Shown: piece by piece, positions 16,651 to 26,104 of the stretch
How the letters are laid out: the number at the start of each line of letters is the position of its first letter
How positions within the stretch are numbered: position 1 is the stretch's first letter
Source of the DNA: an uncultured Pelagibacteraceae bacterium
GTDB lineage: Bacteria; Pseudomonadota; Alphaproteobacteria; Pelagibacterales; Pelagibacteraceae
Assembly: GCA_902622545.1 (NCBI GenBank)
Contig: CACNQD010000001.1
Location: forward strand, 62,001-126,000
DNA length: 64,000 bases
Direction of reading: 5' to 3'
The notes under the pieces: model-generated
Told to the model about the DNA's origin: nothing
Database searches by the model: none
The model's input: only the letters and a program-made list of their open reading frames with translations
Program-made: the position numbers and the translations under genes

Positions 16651-17685
16651 GTGAAAAAAACCCTAGGTCATAACAGTAAAAAAGATTTTCTAAATAAACC
16701 AGTTGAACATATTGATATAACGAAGTTTGATGCAAGACCTATAATTTCTTCAATGGAAAAAATGTCTTTTGTATCTCGAGAGACAGCTAATGCTGCAAAA
16801 ATCTATAATGAAATGCTAAGTGAAAAGGATTGTACTATTTTTTTGACATTAGCAGGTTCAACATCTGCAGCTGGATGCATGCATATTTATAGAGATTTAG
16901 TTAAATATAATATGGTCGATGCAATAGTCGCAACTGGAGCATCGATTATTGACATGGATTTTTTTGAGGCCTTAGGTTTTAAACATTATCAAGGCTCTCA
17001 GTTTCAAGATGACGCTGAATTAAGAAAAAATTATATCGATAGAATATATGACACTTATATTGATGAGGAGGAACTACAACATTGTGATAAAGTAATTGGA
17101 GAAATTGCTGATTCACTTGAACCACGACCCTACACATCAAGAGAATTTATCTTTGAACTTGGCAAATATTTAAAAAAAAATGCAAAGAAAAAAGGTTCTT
17201 TAATTGAAATGTCATATGACTACCACGTACCCATATTTTGTCCTGCATTCACAGACTCAAGTGCCGGGTTTGGGCTAGTAATGCATCAAGAAAAGAATCC
17301 AAAAAAACATATGACTATCGATTCAATAAGAGAATTTAGAGAATTAACTGAGATAAAGATAAGGTCCGAAGGGTCAGGCTTATTTATGATTGGTGGAGGC
17401 GTGCCGAAAAATTTTATTCAAGATACAGTAATTTGTGCAGAACTATTGGGTAAAGATGTAGACATGCATAAATATGCAATTCAATTAACAGTCGCTGATT
17501 CTAGAGATGGAGCTTGTAGCAGTTCCACTTTAAAAGAGGCAAGCTCCTGGGGTAAAGTTGATACTTCTAAAGAACAAATGGTTTTTGCTGAAGCTACAAG
17601 TGTATTACCTCTTATAGTGAGTGATGCTTACCATAGGGGTGAGTGGAAAAAAAGGAAAAGAAAAAACTTCTCAAAATTATTTTGA
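16651..17685 (+). CDS. Deoxyhypusine-synthase-family enzyme, probably polyamine (homospermidine-type) synthase
   Basis: 344 residues, GTG start. The NAD-binding and active-site architecture of deoxyhypusine synthase is evident: TLAGSTSAAGCMHIYRDL, GASIIDMDFFEALG, and the catalytic lysine, Lys302, in EASSWGKVD, equivalent to the enzyme-imine lysine of the human enzyme (SWGK). Bacteria lack eIF5A, so the acceptor must be another amine; bacterial homologues have been linked to aminobutyl transfer between polyamines, giving homospermidine or, from agmatine, a bis-guanidino form. Its place between the decarboxylase and aguB-aguA supports a polyamine role. The exact substrates are not visible in the sequence. 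Confidence 0.82.
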   Translation: MKKTLGHNSKKDFLNKPVEHIDITKFDARPIISSMEKMSFVSRETANAAKIYNEMLSEKDCTIFLTLAGSTSAAGCMHIYRDLVKYNMVDAIVATGASIIDMDFFEALGFKHYQGSQFQDDAELRKNYIDRIYDTYIDEEELQHCDKVIGEIADSLEPRPYTSREFIFELGKYLKKNAKKKGSLIEMSYDYHVPIFCPAFTDSSAGFGLVMHQEKNPKKHMTIDSIREFRELTEIKIRSEGSGLFMIGGGVPKNFIQDTVICAELLGKDVDMHKYAIQLTVADSRDGACSSSTLKEASSWGKVDTSKEQMVFAEATSVLPLIVSDAYHRGEWKKRKRKNFSKLF

Positions 17686-17689
17686 TAAA

Positions 17690-18571
17690 ATGACAAAAAA
17701 AACCAAGATTGGTTTAATTCAACTAAAAATTTCAAAAAATGTAGAATTAAACATAAAAAATTCTATTTCAAAAATTAAAGTTGCATCAAATAAAGGAGCT
17801 AAAATTATATGTGTCCCTGAACTATTTTTGTCTAAATATTTTTGTCAAACTGAAAAACATTCAAACTTTAAATTAGCCGAAAAAATTCCAAATAAAACAA
17901 CTGATATTTTTTGCAAAACGGCAAAAGAATTTTCTGTTATTTTAGTTTTATCTTTGTTTGAGAAAAAAATTTCTGGAATGTACCATAATACAGTTCTCAT
18001 AATTAACGAAAAAGGAAAGATAATTAATAAATACAGAAAAATGCATATTCCTGATGACCCAGGATATTACGAAAAATTTTATTTTACACCTGGCGATCTT
18101 GGTTTTAAAAGTACTAGAACAAAGTATTGCAATATTGGATCTCTTATTTGTTGGGACCAATGGTTTCCTGAGGCAGCAAGAATAACAACTTTAAAAGGTG
18201 CAGATATTATTTTTTATCCTACTGCAATAGGATGGCACCCTAAAGAAAAAAAGAAATTTGGAAAAAAACAATTAGACTCGTGGATAACTATCCAGCGATC
18301 ACATGCTATTGCAAATGGTGTATATGTTGCAGCAATAAACAGAGTTGGTATTGAAAGAAACGGTAAGACCAAAATTGATTTTTGGGGCAACTCATTTGTT
18401 TCAGATCCAAGTGGTAAAATTATTGGTAAATTAGGAAATAAAAAAGATGGTGTTCTAATCACGGAAATTGATTTAAGGAAAATTGAAAGTGCTAGACAAC
18501 ATTGGCCTTTTTTGAGAGATAGAAGAATTGATGCGTATAAAAGTATATTAAAAAATCCTAAAGATGAATAA
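17690..18571 (+). CDS. aguB: N-carbamoylputrescine amidohydrolase (nitrilase superfamily)
   Basis: 293 residues from the ATG at 17690, 4 bp after the previous stop; an upstream in-frame ATG at 17621 lies inside the preceding gene and adds only poor sequence. The Glu-Lys-Cys triad of carbon-nitrogen hydrolases is present: Glu44 in CVPELFLS, Lys117 in KYRKMHIPDDPGYYEKFYF and Cys154 in LICWDQWFPEAAR. The ending WPFLRDRRIDAY is typical of AguB. It converts N-carbamoylputrescine to putrescine, CO2 and ammonia, the step after agmatine deiminase, whose gene overlaps its 3' end by 8 bp. Confidence 0.92.
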   Translation: MTKKTKIGLIQLKISKNVELNIKNSISKIKVASNKGAKIICVPELFLSKYFCQTEKHSNFKLAEKIPNKTTDIFCKTAKEFSVILVLSLFEKKISGMYHNTVLIINEKGKIINKYRKMHIPDDPGYYEKFYFTPGDLGFKSTRTKYCNIGSLICWDQWFPEAARITTLKGADIIFYPTAIGWHPKEKKKFGKKQLDSWITIQRSHAIANGVYVAAINRVGIERNGKTKIDFWGNSFVSDPSGKIIGKLGNKKDGVLITEIDLRKIESARQHWPFLRDRRIDAYKSILKNPKDE

Positions 18572-19634
18572 AGCTATAAAAACTTGTAGCTTTATAATGC
18601 CTGGTGAATTTGAAAAACAAAAATCAGTATGGATTGTTTGGCCACATAATAAAAAAGATTGGCCAGGATATTTCAATAGTATTCCTGGAACTATTGCAAA
18701 TATAATCTCTAAATTATCAATTTCACAAAAAGTAAAATTAATAATTCAAAAAAATGAAAATAAAAATGAAATTTCAAAATTATTAAGATTAAGAGGATTT
18801 AAAAAAACCAATGTTAAATTTTATAAAATTGATACAGATAGAATATGGATTAGAGATTCTGGTCCAATTTATGTGAAAGATCAAATTACCGGTAAAAAAA
18901 CAATTCTTAACTTTAAGTTTAATGGGTGGTCGAAATATCAAAATTTTAAAAAGGATAACAAAATTCCCTCTAAAATATGTGAACTGACTAGGACAAAAAA
19001 AATAAATCCATATATAAATTATAATAAAAAAAAATATTACCCTGTCCTGGAGGGTGGAGCATTTGATGTAAATGGAAAAGGTTCAGTTTTATTAACTAAA
19101 GAATGTCTGTTAAGTAAAAAACAAGAGAGAAATCCGGGCTTAAAAAAAAAAGATTATCAGTTATTTTTAGGAAAATATCTTGGTATTAAAAACTTTATAT
19201 GGCTTAATAGGGGTATTAAAGGTGACGACACTCACGGCCATATTGATGATATATCAAGATTTGTTACAAAAAACACAATAATGACTTGTTTTGAGACAAA
19301 CAAAAAAGAAAGGAATTATAAAATATTAAATGAAAATCTAAAAATTTTAAAAAATGCAAGAGATACAAATGGAGAAAAATTTAAAATAATAAAAATTCCA
19401 ATGCCGAAAGCTAAATATATTAACAAAGTAAGAGTTCCAGCAACTTATCTAAATTTCTTTATTGGAAATAAGGTAATACTCCTTCCAATATATAATGATA
19501 AAAAAGATATTAAAGTTTTTAAAATTTTCAAAAGATTTTTTAATAATAGAAAAATTATTACAATTGATTGCAGTAAATTAATCTGGGGTTTTGGGGCAGT
19601 GCATTGTATGACACAACAAGAGCCAGATATTTGA
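18564..19634 (+). CDS. aguA: Agmatine deiminase
   Basis: 356 residues of the guanidino-group-modifying fold. Diagnostic motifs are TDRIWIRDSGPIYV, GDDTHGHIDDISRF with the catalytic His and Asp, and GFGAVHCMTQQEP carrying catalytic Cys348. It hydrolyses agmatine to N-carbamoylputrescine and ammonia, feeding AguB. The gene overlaps aguB by 8 bp and ends one base before the convergent transporter gene. No recognised SpeA-type arginine decarboxylase is in the window, so the agmatine source is either the first gene of the operon or uptake. Confidence 0.93.
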   Translation: MNKAIKTCSFIMPGEFEKQKSVWIVWPHNKKDWPGYFNSIPGTIANIISKLSISQKVKLIIQKNENKNEISKLLRLRGFKKTNVKFYKIDTDRIWIRDSGPIYVKDQITGKKTILNFKFNGWSKYQNFKKDNKIPSKICELTRTKKINPYINYNKKKYYPVLEGGAFDVNGKGSVLLTKECLLSKKQERNPGLKKKDYQLFLGKYLGIKNFIWLNRGIKGDDTHGHIDDISRFVTKNTIMTCFETNKKERNYKILNENLKILKNARDTNGEKFKIIKIPMPKAKYINKVRVPATYLNFFIGNKVILLPIYNDKKDIKVFKIFKRFFNNRKIITIDCSKLIWGFGAVHCMTQQEPDI

Positions 19635-20183
19635 TTAAATAGGTTTTAAGGTTCTTAATAGTAAACGGAAAGGTATTAACATAATTAAAGCTATAAATAT
19701 TTTTACGCCCAAGTCGCCAAGTGATAATGTTATCCAAGGTACTCCGGTTCCATAAAACGAAATAGAAAAGAATAAAAACGTATCAACAGTTGAGCCTATT
19801 AGCGATGAAAATAAAGGAGCAACAAACCATGTTTTTCTCCTTAATCTATCAAAAACTTGAACATCTAACAATTGTGCAACTATAAATGCTGTTCCAGACC
19901 CAATCGCTATTCTAACTGAGATTAAATCAGAAAAATTTGTAGAAAATATAAGTGTAAATAATATTCCAATTGTGAAACCAAAATAAACAATCTTTCTAGC
20001 TATTGTTTTACCAAAAGACCTATTGGCTAAATCAGTAATTAAAAAAGCTATTGGGTAACTAAAAGCTCCGTAGGTTAAAATATTTTCCAATCCATAATAT
20101 TTGACGGGAAACTGGACTAGAAAATTTGAAATTAGAACCACAAACCCCATTAAAAGGGATAAGGTTAAAAACAACTTATTCAT
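19635..20183 (-). CDS. yhhQ: Queuosine precursor transporter, YhhQ/VUT family
   Basis: 182 residues with six predicted membrane helices and the family's ITDLANRSFGKTIARK, TAFIVAQLLDVQVFDRLRRKTWFVAPLFSS and IGSTVDTFLFF segments. In E. coli the homologue imports the preQ precursor used for queuosine in tRNA wobble positions. It shares one base with the end of rpmB and so is probably transcribed from the rpmB promoter. No other queuosine genes are seen here. Confidence 0.88.
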   Translation of the reverse strand: MNKLFLTLSLLMGFVVLISNFLVQFPVKYYGLENILTYGAFSYPIAFLITDLANRSFGKTIARKIVYFGFTIGILFTLIFSTNFSDLISVRIAIGSGTAFIVAQLLDVQVFDRLRRKTWFVAPLFSSLIGSTVDTFLFFSISFYGTGVPWITLSLGDLGVKIFIALIMLIPFRLLLRTLKPI

Positions 20184-20464
20184 TATGCTGATTTTTGGAT
20201 TATACTTTTTTTAATTTTTTTTAATCTTATAGATAAATTTTTTGATTTCACAGTTTTCATAAATTGATCAAAGCTTCCTTTTTTATCTATAGATCTCATT
20301 GCTGCATTAGAGACGGTTATCTTTAGTTTTTTATTTAATAATTCACTTTTAAAACTGACTTTTTTTACACTTGGTAAAAATCTTCTTTTAACCTTATTAT
20401 TCGCATGACTAACCTTGTGGCCTTTCAAAGGTCTTTTTCCAGTTAATTCGCACTTCTTTGGCAT
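20183..20464 (-). CDS. rpmB: 50S ribosomal protein L28
   Basis: 93 residues. The start MPKKCELTGKRPLKGHKVSHANNKVK-type block (residues 1-26) and the following RRFLPSVKKVSF identify L28, a small protein of the large ribosomal subunit. Promoter elements lie so close upstream (20473-20501) that the mRNA is probably leaderless. yhhQ follows with a one-base overlap. Confidence 0.96.
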   Translation of the reverse strand: MPKKCELTGKRPLKGHKVSHANNKVKRRFLPSVKKVSFKSELLNKKLKITVSNAAMRSIDKKGSFDQFMKTVKSKNLSIRLKKIKKSIIQKSA

Positions 20465-20472
20465 GAGGAAAG

Positions 20473-20501
20473 TGTATAAATGTACATTTTGATTCAGTCA
20501 A
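20473..20501 (-). promoter_or_regulatory. Predicted rpmB promoter giving a (near-)leaderless mRNA
   Basis: On the minus strand TTGACT (20501-20496) is followed after exactly 17 bp by TATACA (20478-20473). Only eight bases, CTTTCCTC, separate the -10 box from the A of the rpmB ATG, and none of them is a purine, so initiation at or next to that A is expected. The pyrimidine-rich spacer contains no Shine-Dalgarno sequence. Confidence 0.6.
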
Positions 20502-20503
20502 GT

Positions 20504-21541
20504 TTATAATTTACCAATAATATCGGAATAATTTTTTATTTTTTTTTCCTTTAATATCTTTTTAAGTTCTTCATTAATTTTTATCGCAATTTTAGGTCCT
20601 CTAAAAACCATGCCTGTATAAAGTTGAACAAAATTAGCCCCACTCAAAAATTTTTTGTATGCAGTTTCTCCAGATTCCACACCTCCCACACCAATAATTT
20701 TTATTTGTCCATTTAGATTTTTAAAAAAATTATTTATCAATTTATTTGATATATCGTTCAAAGGTTTGCCAGATAAACCGCCTTTCTGAAATTTTTGATG
20801 GTCTTTCAGGTTATCTCTATTTTGATCAGTAGTATTTGAAACAATCAACGCATTGACTTTATATTGTACCAATATTTTAGATATATCTTTAACAATAGCA
20901 TTATCAATATCTGGTGAAACCTTTAAAGCAATTGGAATGTTGCTATTTAATTTTTTTTTTTCAGAAAAAATTTTATCTAATAAATTTCCTAATTCATCTA
21001 AATTATGAAAATCTCTTAAGTTTTCCGTATTAGGTGATGAAATATTAATTGTTATATAATCTGCTAATTTATAAAATTTATTAAATCCAATTAGATAGTC
21101 TCCCACTCTATCTTTGCTGTTCCAATTTGGCCCTATGTTTACACCAAGTATACCAATAGGTTTATTTTTTTTTATTCTATCACTTACAACATCGCTGCCT
21201 GAGTTATTAAAACCAAGACGATTTATTAAAGCTTTATCGTTCTCTAACCGAAATACTCTTGGTTTTTTGTTTCCATATTGTTTTAAAGGTGTGACTGTTC
21301 CCACCTCAACAAAACCAAAACCTAGATTAAATAATGAATTATAAACCTCAGCATCTTTGTCAAAACCGGCAGCAACCCCGATTGGATTTTTTATCTCTCT
21401 TCCAAATAATTCAGATTTTAAATATGAGACTTCTGAAATTTTTTTTTTTAAAAACAAATTTGTTTTAAGAGCCTTAATAGCTAATGTATGTGCCAATTCA
21501 GGATCTAATTTAAATATGAATGGTCTAATTTTATCAAACAT
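20504..21541 (-). CDS. pyrD: Dihydroorotate dehydrogenase (quinone), class 2
   Basis: 345 residues. The hydrophobic amphipathic N-terminus (FDKIRPFIFKLDPELAHTLAIKAL) is the membrane-associating, quinone-side extension of class 2 enzymes. FMN-site motifs include NPIGVAAGFDKDAEVYN, GFVEVGTVTP, NRLGFNNSG and the C-terminal GVGGVESGETAYKKFLSGANFVQLYTG. It oxidises dihydroorotate to orotate in pyrimidine synthesis and passes electrons to ubiquinone. Its start touches the last base of the lysS stop codon, so the two genes are probably co-transcribed. Confidence 0.95.
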   Translation of the reverse strand: MFDKIRPFIFKLDPELAHTLAIKALKTNLFLKKKISEVSYLKSELFGREIKNPIGVAAGFDKDAEVYNSLFNLGFGFVEVGTVTPLKQYGNKKPRVFRLENDKALINRLGFNNSGSDVVSDRIKKNKPIGILGVNIGPNWNSKDRVGDYLIGFNKFYKLADYITINISSPNTENLRDFHNLDELGNLLDKIFSEKKKLNSNIPIALKVSPDIDNAIVKDISKILVQYKVNALIVSNTTDQNRDNLKDHQKFQKGGLSGKPLNDISNKLINNFFKNLNGQIKIIGVGGVESGETAYKKFLSGANFVQLYTGMVFRGPKIAIKINEELKKILKEKKIKNYSDIIGKL

Positions 21542-23109
21542 TAATTTATTTTCTCTTTAATAAGTAAAATCATTTCCTTTCTACCAAAAAAACTTATGAA
21601 AAACCCTAACCTCGGACCATTTTCTACTCCGAAGACTACCTCATATATTAATTTAAACCATTCTCTAAGATTTTTCTTATAACCATTATTTTTTCCTACT
21701 GTATAAATTTCTGTTTGAATATCCTCAGGCTTCATATTGTCAGAACATTTTTCTAAGCTTGAAATTAAATCTAACAAAGCTTTTTTTTCTGAAATATTTG
21801 GTTTTTTATATTTTTTGTTTTGTTTAACAACATCGTTAAAGTATTTAATTGAATATTTTATTAAATTATTAAATATAGGAAAATTGTCTTCAGCGATATC
21901 TTTTTTATAATTTTTTACAAATTTCCATAGCATTTCTGCAGATGTAGCATTACTAGTTTCAACTAAATTTAAAAGCATGGAAAAACTCATGATGTAATCT
22001 TCTGAAGGAATTTTGCCATTATGAACGTGCCATAAAGGATTAAGCAACAACTCTCGTGCATCCTGATTCTTACTTTTTTCAATTAGATCTAAATACTCAT
22101 CTACAGCCTTTGGTACAACTTCTTTATATAATTTTTTTGCTCTTTTTGGATTCTGATACATAAACAAGGATAAGCTTTCTGGTGAGGCATAATTAAGCCA
22201 CTCCTCAATAGTTACACCATTTCCTTTTGACTTTGAAATTTTTTCACCTTTATCATCAAGAAATAGTTCATAGGCAAAACCTGAAGGATTGTTTTTTCCT
22301 AAGAGTTTAATTATTTTAGTAGATAGAATTGCACTCTCAATTAAGTCTTTTCCATACATCTCAAAATCAATATCAAGAGTATACCATCTCATTGCCCAAT
22401 CTACTTTCCATTGAAGTTTACAATTGCCATCCAAAATACTTGACTCAAATTTTTTTCCATTATTATCAAAAATTAAAGATGAATTTTTTTTATTTATTTC
22501 GATAATAGGTATTTCTAACACTTGGCCAGTTTCTTTGCATAAAGGAAGAAATGGTGAATATGTTTTTTGTCTTTCTTTACCTAATGTAGGGATAATTATG
22601 TTCATTATCCCTTCGTAGTTATCTAATATTTTTTTCAGTGTAGAATTAAAAAATCCAGATTTATATAAAGCCGTTGAACTCATAAATTTGTATTTGAAAT
22701 TGAATTCATCTAAAAATTTTTTTAGCATCTCATTATTATGTTCCCCAAAACTTTTAAATTTTCCAAAAGGATCTGGAATATCTGTAAGAGGTTTATGTAA
22801 ATTGTTTTTAAGAATATCCTTGTTTGGAACATTATCTGGTACTTTTCTTAATCCATCTAGATCATCTGAAAATGTAATTATTTCTTTTGGTAAATCTGTC
22901 AAATAGTTTAGAGCATTAACTACCATACTTGTTCTTGCAACTTCTCCAAAAGTACCAATATGAGGCAATCCTGATGGACCATATCCAGTCTGAAACGTAA
23001 TTTTTCCTTTTTTGTCTATAAATTTTTTTCTTTCTTTCAGAATCTTTTTTGCCTCAACAAATGGCCAGGAGTTCGATTTTTCTATATCTTCTTTTTTAAT
23101 ATTTATCAT
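21541..23109 (-). CDS. lysS: Lysyl-tRNA synthetase, class I (archaeal type)
   Basis: 522 residues from the ATG at 23109; the open frame extends to 23202 but the added residues resemble nothing and would run into the divergent trkH start. Class I signatures are present: PSGLPHIGTFGEV with HIGT at 50-53, and EKISKSKGNGVTIEEWL as the KMSKS loop. It charges tRNA-Lys. Class I LysRS is the archaeal-type enzyme shared by alphaproteobacteria and spirochaetes, in contrast to the class II enzyme of most bacteria. pyrD follows with a one-base overlap. Confidence 0.93.
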   Translation of the reverse strand: MINIKKEDIEKSNSWPFVEAKKILKERKKFIDKKGKITFQTGYGPSGLPHIGTFGEVARTSMVVNALNYLTDLPKEIITFSDDLDGLRKVPDNVPNKDILKNNLHKPLTDIPDPFGKFKSFGEHNNEMLKKFLDEFNFKYKFMSSTALYKSGFFNSTLKKILDNYEGIMNIIIPTLGKERQKTYSPFLPLCKETGQVLEIPIIEINKKNSSLIFDNNGKKFESSILDGNCKLQWKVDWAMRWYTLDIDFEMYGKDLIESAILSTKIIKLLGKNNPSGFAYELFLDDKGEKISKSKGNGVTIEEWLNYASPESLSLFMYQNPKRAKKLYKEVVPKAVDEYLDLIEKSKNQDARELLLNPLWHVHNGKIPSEDYIMSFSMLLNLVETSNATSAEMLWKFVKNYKKDIAEDNFPIFNNLIKYSIKYFNDVVKQNKKYKKPNISEKKALLDLISSLEKCSDNMKPEDIQTEIYTVGKNNGYKKNLREWFKLIYEVVFGVENGPRLGFFISFFGRKEMILLIKEKIN

Positions 23110-23194
23110 CAATTTAAAATATCTTGTATTTTCAGAACATATTTTATTCATATAATGTTGAAATTTATTTTCCATAAAATAATGTTCGGTAAAA

Positions 23195-24640
23195 ATGTCC
23201 AATTATAAAACAGTATTTTTTACATTAGGTATTTTATTAATAATATTAGGAGTTGCCATGACAGTTCCTGTGGTGTTCCAAATAATTTATAATGAATTTG
23301 ATTCTACTTTCATTATTTCCGGAATTATAACAATTACTTTTGGAATATTATTTTATCTGTCTAATATTGATCATTTAAAATCAATAAATACACAACAGGC
23401 TTTTATATTAACAGCTTTATCTTGGTTGAGTATTGCAACATTTGGATCTCTACCTTTTTTTTTCTCTGAATTAAATTTATCAATTACAGACTCTTTTTTT
23501 GAGAGCATGTCAGGCATAACAACCACGGGAGCAACAATTTTGAACAATATAGAAAGTTCACCAAAGGGTATACTTATGTGGAGGTCAATGCTTCAATGGC
23601 TTGGAGGAATTGGTGTAATTTTAATGGCTATTACTCTAATGCCAATTATGAATATCGGTGGAATGCAATTATTAAAAATTTCCTCTTACGATACTTCTGA
23701 AAAAATATTACCTAAATCTAAAGAAATCTCTAAAAAATTGATTAGTGTATATGTATCTTTAACTTTTTTTTGTGCTTTTTTTTATAAAATTTTTGGAATG
23801 AATACTTTTGACAGTTTAACTCACTCTATGACAACTATCGCAACTGGTGGTTTTTCAAATTATGATCAATCTATAGGATATTTTAACAATGCTTATATTG
23901 AAATTGTTTCAATTTTATTTATTTTGTTAGGCAGTATTCCTTTCATTTTATATATAAAATTTATTTCTGATGACAAAAAAATCATTTTTAAAGATGAACA
24001 AGTTAAACTATTTTTTAAACTAACTTTTGTATCAATATTAGTATTATTTATATATCTTGTTATAGTTAATAGGGATGTATTTGAAATACACTTAAGATCA
24101 GTGGTTTTTAATGTGGTATCAATTTTAACAGGTACTGGATACGTAACTAAAGAGTTTGATCAATGGGGAAATTTTCCATTGATTTTTTTTCTAATACTTA
24201 TGTTTATTGGGGGCTGTGCCGGGTCGACTACATGTGGAATAAAAATTTTTAGAGTACACATTTTATATTATTTCATTAGAAATCAATTAATTAAAATTAT
24301 ATATCCAAGAGCTATAATAAATTTAAAATACAATAATAGTAAAGTTGAAGATAAGTTAATAGCATCAATAATATCTTTTATATATCTTTATATTTTGATT
24401 TTTTTTTTACTGGCTTCAATGCTAACCTTGACAGGCCTAGACTTTATAACTTCAATTTCTGGAGCTGCATCTTCTTTATCTAACGTTGGACCTGGTTTAG
24501 GAAATGAAATTGGACCAAATAGTAATTATTCTGGTCTTCCAGATCAATCTAAATGGTTGCTATCAATAGGAATGATTTTGGGAAGGCTCGAAATATTTGC
24601 AATACTAATAATTTTTTTACCATCTTTTTGGAGAAGATAA
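23195..24640 (+). CDS. trkH: Trk-type potassium uptake channel subunit TrkH
   Basis: 481 residues, many membrane helices. The four pore-loop repeats of the SKT family can be seen: SGITTTGATIL, SMTTIATGGFSN, SILTGTGYVTKEFDQWG and SGAASSLSNVGPGLGN, and the GGCAGSTTCGIKI region near the third. It imports potassium across the inner membrane, normally gated by the NAD-binding protein TrkA, which is not encoded here. ampG starts directly after its stop codon, so they form one transcription unit. It diverges from lysS across 85 bp. Confidence 0.93.
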   Translation: MSNYKTVFFTLGILLIILGVAMTVPVVFQIIYNEFDSTFIISGIITITFGILFYLSNIDHLKSINTQQAFILTALSWLSIATFGSLPFFFSELNLSITDSFFESMSGITTTGATILNNIESSPKGILMWRSMLQWLGGIGVILMAITLMPIMNIGGMQLLKISSYDTSEKILPKSKEISKKLISVYVSLTFFCAFFYKIFGMNTFDSLTHSMTTIATGGFSNYDQSIGYFNNAYIEIVSILFILLGSIPFILYIKFISDDKKIIFKDEQVKLFFKLTFVSILVLFIYLVIVNRDVFEIHLRSVVFNVVSILTGTGYVTKEFDQWGNFPLIFFLILMFIGGCAGSTTCGIKIFRVHILYYFIRNQLIKIIYPRAIINLKYNNSKVEDKLIASIISFIYLYILIFFLLASMLTLTGLDFITSISGAASSLSNVGPGLGNEIGPNSNYSGLPDQSKWLLSIGMILGRLEIFAILIIFLPSFWRR

Positions 24641-26104
24641 TTGAATAGAAATTTTTTATTTTTCTTTACTGAGAAACCATTAAAAATGATTATGCTAGGA
24701 TTCTCATCAGGATTACCTATACTTTTGGTTTTTTCTACATTATCAGTGTGGCTAACTAAAGCTGGTATTGAAAGAAGTACAGTTACACTTTTTAGTTGGG
24801 CTGGATTTGCATATGCTTTTAAATTTTTATGGTCTCCTTTAGTGGACAAAGTTAGCATTCCGCTATTTTCTAATATAGGACATAGGAGAGGCTGGCTACT
24901 CTTGACTCAACTGTTGATTATTTTCTCATTAATACTTACATCAATAAATGATCCTCAAAATAATATCTATATTACAGCTGTATGCATAACGCTTGTAGCA
25001 TTTTTTAGTGCGACCCAAGATATAATAATTGATGCTTACAGAATTGAGTCAGTAGAACAAAAGTTGCAAGGATCGCTATCATCTATGTATATAGCTGGTT
25101 ATAGAATTGGTATGCTAGTTGGTGGAGCTGGTAGTTTATGGTTAGCCTCATTTTGGGGAGGTGATTTTTATGATCATGACGTATGGAAAAAAGTATATTT
25201 AACCATGTCATTACTAATGTTAATAGGTATTGCTGCAAATCTTATATCTCAAGAACCCAGCCGAAGAAAATTATTTTCAACTAAAATTAATGTACATTTT
25301 AAATTTTTTGTTAATATATTATTTTCAGTTGTAATTTTCATATTAGTTTATTCAAATATAATTAATCCTTTTACTGATAAAAATTTATCAAGTTTTCTCT
25401 TCACAATATTAAAGCTGATAATTTGTTTATTATCTAGCGGCTTATATATTTTTTTAATGATAAAATTAAAGATCCAAGATAGCTCGATAATTAAAGAGAG
25501 TTACTTTTATCCAATTAAAAATTTTATAGATAGATATGGGAAGTTTGCACTACTTATTTTACTTTTGATATCACTTTATAGAATGGCAGATGTTGTTATG
25601 GGGGTGATGGCAAATATTTTTTATTTAGAAAAAGGTTATAGCATTAGTGAAATTGCAACATATTCGAAATTTTTTGGTGTCTTTGCCACAATTGTAGGTG
25701 GATTATTTGGAGGATATTTTGCTATGAGATTTGGAACAATGATCACTTTATTTATTGGTGCATTAATTGCATCATTAAGTAATCTGCTTTTTGCCTGGTT
25801 GGCAACTACCGAGACTAATATAAAATACTTAATTTCTGTAATTACAGCTGATAATATTTCTAGTGGTTTTGCAGGAGCTGCATTCGTAATATATCTCTCT
25901 GGATTAACATCTATAAGGTTTACTGCTACTCAATATGCACTTTTTAGTTCATTAATGTTATTTTTGCCTAAACTTATAGCAGGTTACTCTGGGGCTTGGG
26001 TGGATGTAATGGGTTATCAAAACTACTTTATAACTACTGCTTTAATTGGAATACCAGTTTTATTTTTAATAATATATATTTCAAAAGTAGCACCAATCAA
26101 ATGA
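24641..26104 (+). CDS. ampG: AmpG-like muropeptide permease (MFS)
   Basis: 487 residues, about 12-14 membrane helices, TTG start immediately after trkH. AmpG signatures are GFSSGLPILLVFSTLSVWL, FLWSPLVDK, GHRRGWLLLTQ, and the second-helix-pair motif ATQDIIIDAYRIE. It brings GlcNAc-anhydroMurNAc peptides from periplasm to cytoplasm for recycling. The next gene, an NlpC/P60 peptidase, starts by an ATGA overlap with its stop codon. With amgK and murU in the same window this supports active cell-wall recycling. Confidence 0.87.
   Translation: MNRNFLFFFTEKPLKMIMLGFSSGLPILLVFSTLSVWLTKAGIERSTVTLFSWAGFAYAFKFLWSPLVDKVSIPLFSNIGHRRGWLLLTQLLIIFSLILTSINDPQNNIYITAVCITLVAFFSATQDIIIDAYRIESVEQKLQGSLSSMYIAGYRIGMLVGGAGSLWLASFWGGDFYDHDVWKKVYLTMSLLMLIGIAANLISQEPSRRKLFSTKINVHFKFFVNILFSVVIFILVYSNIINPFTDKNLSSFLFTILKLIICLLSSGLYIFLMIKLKIQDSSIIKESYFYPIKNFIDRYGKFALLILLLISLYRMADVVMGVMANIFYLEKGYSISEIATYSKFFGVFATIVGGLFGGYFAMRFGTMITLFIGALIASLSNLLFAWLATTETNIKYLISVITADNISSGFAGAAFVIYLSGLTSIRFTATQYALFSSLMLFLPKLIAGYSGAWVDVMGYQNYFITTALIGIPVLFLIIYISKVAPIK

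Noticed and set aside
23110-23202. N-terminal extension of lysS, or an upstream leader peptide or T-box
   Set aside because: The frame is open but the residues show no similarity, it would overlap the divergent trkH start, and no T-box sequence or terminator is visible. T-boxes are not expected in alphaproteobacteria.
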